NCBI GenBank assembly: GCA_902781565.1
Contig: CACZJT010000002.1
Location: 1-43,695, forward strand
Reading direction: 5' to 3'
From: an uncultured Ruminococcus sp.
GTDB lineage: Bacteria; Bacillota; Clostridia; Oscillospirales; Ruminococcaceae
DNA length: 43,695 bases
Made by a program: the position numbers and the translations under genes. Position 1 is the stretch's first letter. The number at the start of each line of letters is the position of its first letter. The notes beneath the pieces were generated by a model, which was given only the letters and a program-made list of their open reading frames with translations, searched no databases and was not told the DNA's origin. Below are positions 39,380-43,695 of the stretch, one piece after another.

Positions 39380-41460
39380 GGATAGATTCAAAAAAAATAA
39401 AACGGCAGATATTACTCAATCTGCCAATGGTGATCTTTGCTTATGCGGGAAGTCTGATAGCTCTTGCCTATCGGACAGCAGACGGAAGAAATCTGACCGA
39501 GAAGCTCTCCCTGTTCATGAAAAATTTTGTTGATGTGTTTGCTTCTTTCTCTTTTTCGGACAGCTTGACAGACTGGCTGTTCGGGATAGCGGTCGCCATA
39601 GTCATGAAGCTGCTCATGTATTTCAAAGCCAAGAACCGAAAGAAATTCCGACAAGGTGAGGAATACGGCTCCGCACGGTTCGGAGAGCCGAAGGATATAG
39701 AGCCGTATATGGATCTATCAGACCCATACAACAACGTAATACTTACTCAGACTGAGGGGTTGACTATGGGGAGACCCTCGTCTCCGAAATATGCGCGTAA
39801 CAAAAACGTCGAGGTGATCGGCGGCTCAGGTTCGGGTAAATCGCGGTTCTATGTCAAGCCAAATATGATGCAAATGCACAGCAGCTATGTTATCACAGAC
39901 CCGAAAGGTACGCTGCTTATCGAGTGCGGAAAACTCTTGCAGCGCGGCAGACCCAAGAAAGACGATAAAGGCAAGCCCGTTATGAAGAACGGCAGACAGG
40001 TTTATGAGCCATACGAGATAAAGGTTTTTAATACCGTCGATTTTGCGAAAAGTATGCACTACAATCCCTTCGCCTATATCAGCGAAAAGAACCGAGAAAA
40101 AGATATCTTGAAATTCGTCGAGGTGCTTATCAAAAACACCACGGGCGATTCCAAAAGCGGAGAAGATTTTTGGGTCAAGGCAGAGAAGCTGCTTTATACA
40201 GCTTACATAGCACTTATCTTCACGATATACCCGAAGGAACAGCAGAATTTTGAAACGCTTATCGACCTTATCAACGATTCCGAGTGCCGCGAGGACGATG
40301 AAAATTTCAAAAACCTTGTCGATGAGATATTTGATATGCTGTCCTGTTGGCTCGATGGTAATTTGCCCGATAGAACGCCCCTTGAAAACGACAATGACGG
40401 CATTGTTGGTACAGACGAAAATGAAAACAATGACGGCATTGAAGATAAAGACGAGAGCGAAAACAATGACGGCAGTACCTCGGGAGACAGCTTCCCGCCG
40501 ATACAAGACAGTGCTTTTTTCGACATGATGTATCTCGATGAACCCGACGAACAGACACGGCGGATAGCTTCGTTTGCGTTAAAGCAATACAAGTCATATA
40601 AGCTCGCGGCAGGCAAGACGGCAAAGTCTATTTTGATATCATGCTCAACAAGATTAGCTCCCTTTGCCATTGACGAGGTGCTTGAAATAACCAAGTACGA
40701 TGAATTGCAGCTCGATCAGCTGGGCGACAGGCTGACAGCTTTATTCGTGATAATATCCGACACGGATACAACATTCAATTTTTTGGTCGCCATCATGTAT
40801 TCGCAGATGTTTAACCTGCTATGTACCAAAGCCGACAACAGCAAGGGCGGCAGGCTGACATATCATGTTCGCTGCTTACTCGATGAGTTTGCGAACATCG
40901 GGGAGATACCGAATTTCGATAAGCTGATAGCCACTATCCGAAGCCGTGAGATAAGCGCAAGTATCATCTTGCAGGCAAAGTCGCAGCTGAAAGCGATATA
41001 CAAGGATAACGCAGACACCATAGAAGGCAATTGCGATACGCTTTTGTTCCTCGGCGGTAAGGAAAAGACTACGCTCAAAGAGATATCGGAATCTCTCGGA
41101 AAAGAGACGATAGATATGTTCAACACCTCGCAGAACCGAGGACAGTCGGAAAGCTACGGAATGAACTATCAGAAGCTCGGAAAGGAGTTGAAAAGCCAAG
41201 ATGAGTTAGCGGTAATGGACGGCGGCAAATGTATTCTGCAAGTACGAGGAGTGCGTCCGTTTTTCTCGGACAAGTATGACATAACCCGCCATAGTTATTA
41301 TGGGTATTTGCTCGACAGCGATGAGAATAATTATTTTGACATCGAGAAATACGTCAAAAGATATTCAAGCCGCAGAGCAACCGTAACAAACGATACTGCG
41401 ACAATGCAGTTCATAGCTGAAAACAAGGTCGAAAACGGACAGAAATATGAGGAGGAATGA
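39376..41460 (+). CDS. VirD4/PcfC-type conjugative coupling protein
   Basis: 694 residues. Two N-terminal membrane segments (LNLPMVIFAYAGSLIALAY and LTDWLFGIAVAIVMKLLMYF) precede the ATPase: EVIGGSGSGKSRFYVKP (Walker A, about residue 150), SSYVITDPKGTLL and CLLDEFANIGEIPNFDKLIA (Walker B, about residue 500). It delivers relaxase-bound DNA to the type IV secretion channel and hydrolyses ATP. About residues 335-370 are an acidic Asp/Asn/Glu-rich insert encoded by three 36-bp repeats; most relatives lack such a tract. Length otherwise normal. Start ATG 39376 lies in the pcfB end; ribosome site CAGGAG. Overlaps maff2 start region. Confidence 0.92.
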   Translation: MRIDSKKIKRQILLNLPMVIFAYAGSLIALAYRTADGRNLTEKLSLFMKNFVDVFASFSFSDSLTDWLFGIAVAIVMKLLMYFKAKNRKKFRQGEEYGSARFGEPKDIEPYMDLSDPYNNVILTQTEGLTMGRPSSPKYARNKNVEVIGGSGSGKSRFYVKPNMMQMHSSYVITDPKGTLLIECGKLLQRGRPKKDDKGKPVMKNGRQVYEPYEIKVFNTVDFAKSMHYNPFAYISEKNREKDILKFVEVLIKNTTGDSKSGEDFWVKAEKLLYTAYIALIFTIYPKEQQNFETLIDLINDSECREDDENFKNLVDEIFDMLSCWLDGNLPDRTPLENDNDGIVGTDENENNDGIEDKDESENNDGSTSGDSFPPIQDSAFFDMMYLDEPDEQTRRIASFALKQYKSYKLAAGKTAKSILISCSTRLAPFAIDEVLEITKYDELQLDQLGDRLTALFVIISDTDTTFNFLVAIMYSQMFNLLCTKADNSKGGRLTYHVRCLLDEFANIGEIPNFDKLIATIRSREISASIILQAKSQLKAIYKDNADTIEGNCDTLLFLGGKEKTTLKEISESLGKETIDMFNTSQNRGQSESYGMNYQKLGKELKSQDELAVMDGGKCILQVRGVRPFFSDKYDITRHSYYGYLLDSDENNYFDIEKYVKRYSSRRATVTNDTATMQFIAENKVENGQKYEEE
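40384..40480 (+). repeat. 36-bp tandem repeats inside the coupling-protein gene
   Basis: AATGACGGC recurs at 40393, 40429 and 40465, an exact 36-bp period, each copy preceded by GAAAAC(GAC). The units encode the acidic insert (ENNDGI, ENNDGS), so changes in copy number would stay in frame. Confidence 0.7.
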
Positions 41461-41465
41461 TCGAA

Positions 41466-41756
41466 ATGAAGAACATAGTCGAAACAGGAGCAGCAGTTGA
41501 TACACCCGTAAGAAAGCCCGACAGCAAGGCAGCGCACATAGCCAAAAAGGTCGTTATGAACGCGACCGTAACTGCGGTAATGGCGATAGCGTTTGCTATC
41601 CCCGCGAGCGCGGCAGATGCTTCGAGCTTTTTGAGCAGCGCTATCGGTGTGCTGCAAACGGTACTCTCGCTGATCGGCGGCGGCGTAGCAATTTGGGGAA
41701 TCGTAAATCTGCTTGAGGGTTACGGAAACGACAATCCCGGATCGAAAGCACAGTAG
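41466..41756 (+). CDS. Maff2 family membrane protein, C-terminally truncated
   Basis: 96 residues from ATG 41466, which is 10 nt after GGAGG (ATG 41457 is too close). A signal-like segment (VTAVMAIAFAIPASAADASS) is followed by the Maff2 core SAIGVLQTVLSLIGGGVAIW and LLEGYGNDNPGSKAQ. Maff2 proteins are known small membrane components next to the conjugation genes and, as I recall them, continue after NDNPG with a second hydrophobic helix. Here TAG TGA follows at once, and a different element begins, so the C-terminal helix is lost. It could be a pilin-like subunit precursor; that is speculation from the signal-like start. Confidence 0.75.
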   Translation: MKNIVETGAAVDTPVRKPDSKAAHIAKKVVMNATVTAVMAIAFAIPASAADASSFLSSAIGVLQTVLSLIGGGVAIWGIVNLLEGYGNDNPGSKAQ

Positions 41757-41786
41757 TGATATAGAAGTTTTTTCTCCCTTAGTGTA

Positions 41787-41819
41787 GTCGCATAACACCG
41801 TCGGTTATGCGACCTTTTT

Positions 41820-41820
<1 letters not shown>
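41787..41820 (+). terminator. Terminator at the element boundary
   Basis: GTCGCATAAC (41787-41796) pairs with GTTATGCGAC (41804-41813) around ACCGTCG, followed by a run of T (41815-41820). It lies between Maff2 and the oppositely oriented recombinase and would stop plus-strand transcription from the conjugation genes. Confidence 0.85.
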
Positions 41821-43535
<1,715 letters not shown>

Positions 43536-43695
43536 TCAAACAGCCTGCTTGTCCTGTTCCTGTTCATTATCACCGAGCATTTTTTCACAGTCAGCTGTGA
43601 TGAGCCTTGCAAGTATGTCACTCAGGCTTTGCCGAAAAGCCGGGTTAAAGACGGTTTTCACTCTGTAAATCGTATGCCCGATATGGTACTCGGAC
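43536..43695 (-). CDS. TnpW-like transposon protein, partial at right edge
   Basis: Minus-strand frame entering from beyond the window: SEYHIGHTIYRVKTVFNPAF, then SDILARLITADCEKML and the stop TGA at 43538-43536. The EYHIG-T-Y-V segment followed by a helix with RLI is the pattern I know from TnpW-family proteins encoded next to TnpX-type recombinases. Only the last 52 residues are seen, with a stretch of Glu/Gln/Asp at the end. It lies 87 bp upstream of the recombinase start and is probably co-transcribed. Confidence 0.7.
   Translation of the reverse strand, partial: SEYHIGHTIYRVKTVFNPAFRQSLSDILARLITADCEKMLGDNEQEQDKQAV

Overview
The window looks like a chromosomal segment of a Ruminococcus-type Oscillospiraceae (Firmicutes). 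The reasons are dnaG/sigma-70 and greA/lysS neighbourhoods, a large MBG-repeat surface protein, a type IV pilin-like protein, strong SigA-type promoters and AGGAGG ribosome sites. The species call is inference; no rRNA or tRNA gene was seen.

1-7,900: a very large secreted MBG-domain protein whose signal peptide is broken by an in-frame amber codon, a class V aminotransferase (cysteine-desulfurase family) on the minus strand, and a pilin-like gene behind a consensus promoter. 7,898-17,490 (all minus): read 5' to 3' this is a dGTPase-like HD hydrolase, DNA primase, two adjacent RpoD-type sigma factors, an Rrf2 regulator, a membrane-anchored GH25-like protein lacking its catalytic acids, a TetR regulator and an Lhr-like helicase. 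The spacing suggests one long macromolecular-synthesis transcript or several overlapping ones. 17,610-29,412: housekeeping genes: a YigZ-family protein, rpmE with a structured leader, a small membrane protein behind an elaborate leader (uORF plus two related terminators plus a 12-bp long-range stem), coaBC, an M20 dipeptidase, two metallophosphoesterases, an FkbM methyltransferase, a PH-domain-like protein, greA, a flavodoxin-fold oxidoreductase and lysS.

29,413-43,695: base composition changes directly after lysS and the genes become those of an integrative conjugative element of the Tn1549-like type. It holds a two-gene cassette (unknown protein plus XRE-ImmA/IrrE protein) bracketed by two nearly identical hairpins; a regulator; a split and truncated Eco57I-like methylase locus; a DnaQ-like exonuclease; a DUF6017/RepA_N-like replication initiator with iteron-like repeats, an AT-rich tandem repeat and an alternating purine-pyrimidine tract inside the gene; then PcfB, the VirD4/PcfC coupling protein and a Maff2 protein. 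Maff2 is cut short where a second element begins, marked by a large serine recombinase and a TnpW-like gene running off the right edge.

Most interesting leads: the duplicated-terminator/uORF leader at 18.76-19.10 kb, the hairpin-bracketed XRE-ImmA cassette, the replication-origin-like array inside the rep gene, the catalytically dead GH25-like membrane protein, and the amber codon in the MBG protein combined with near absence of TAG as a terminal codon in this window.
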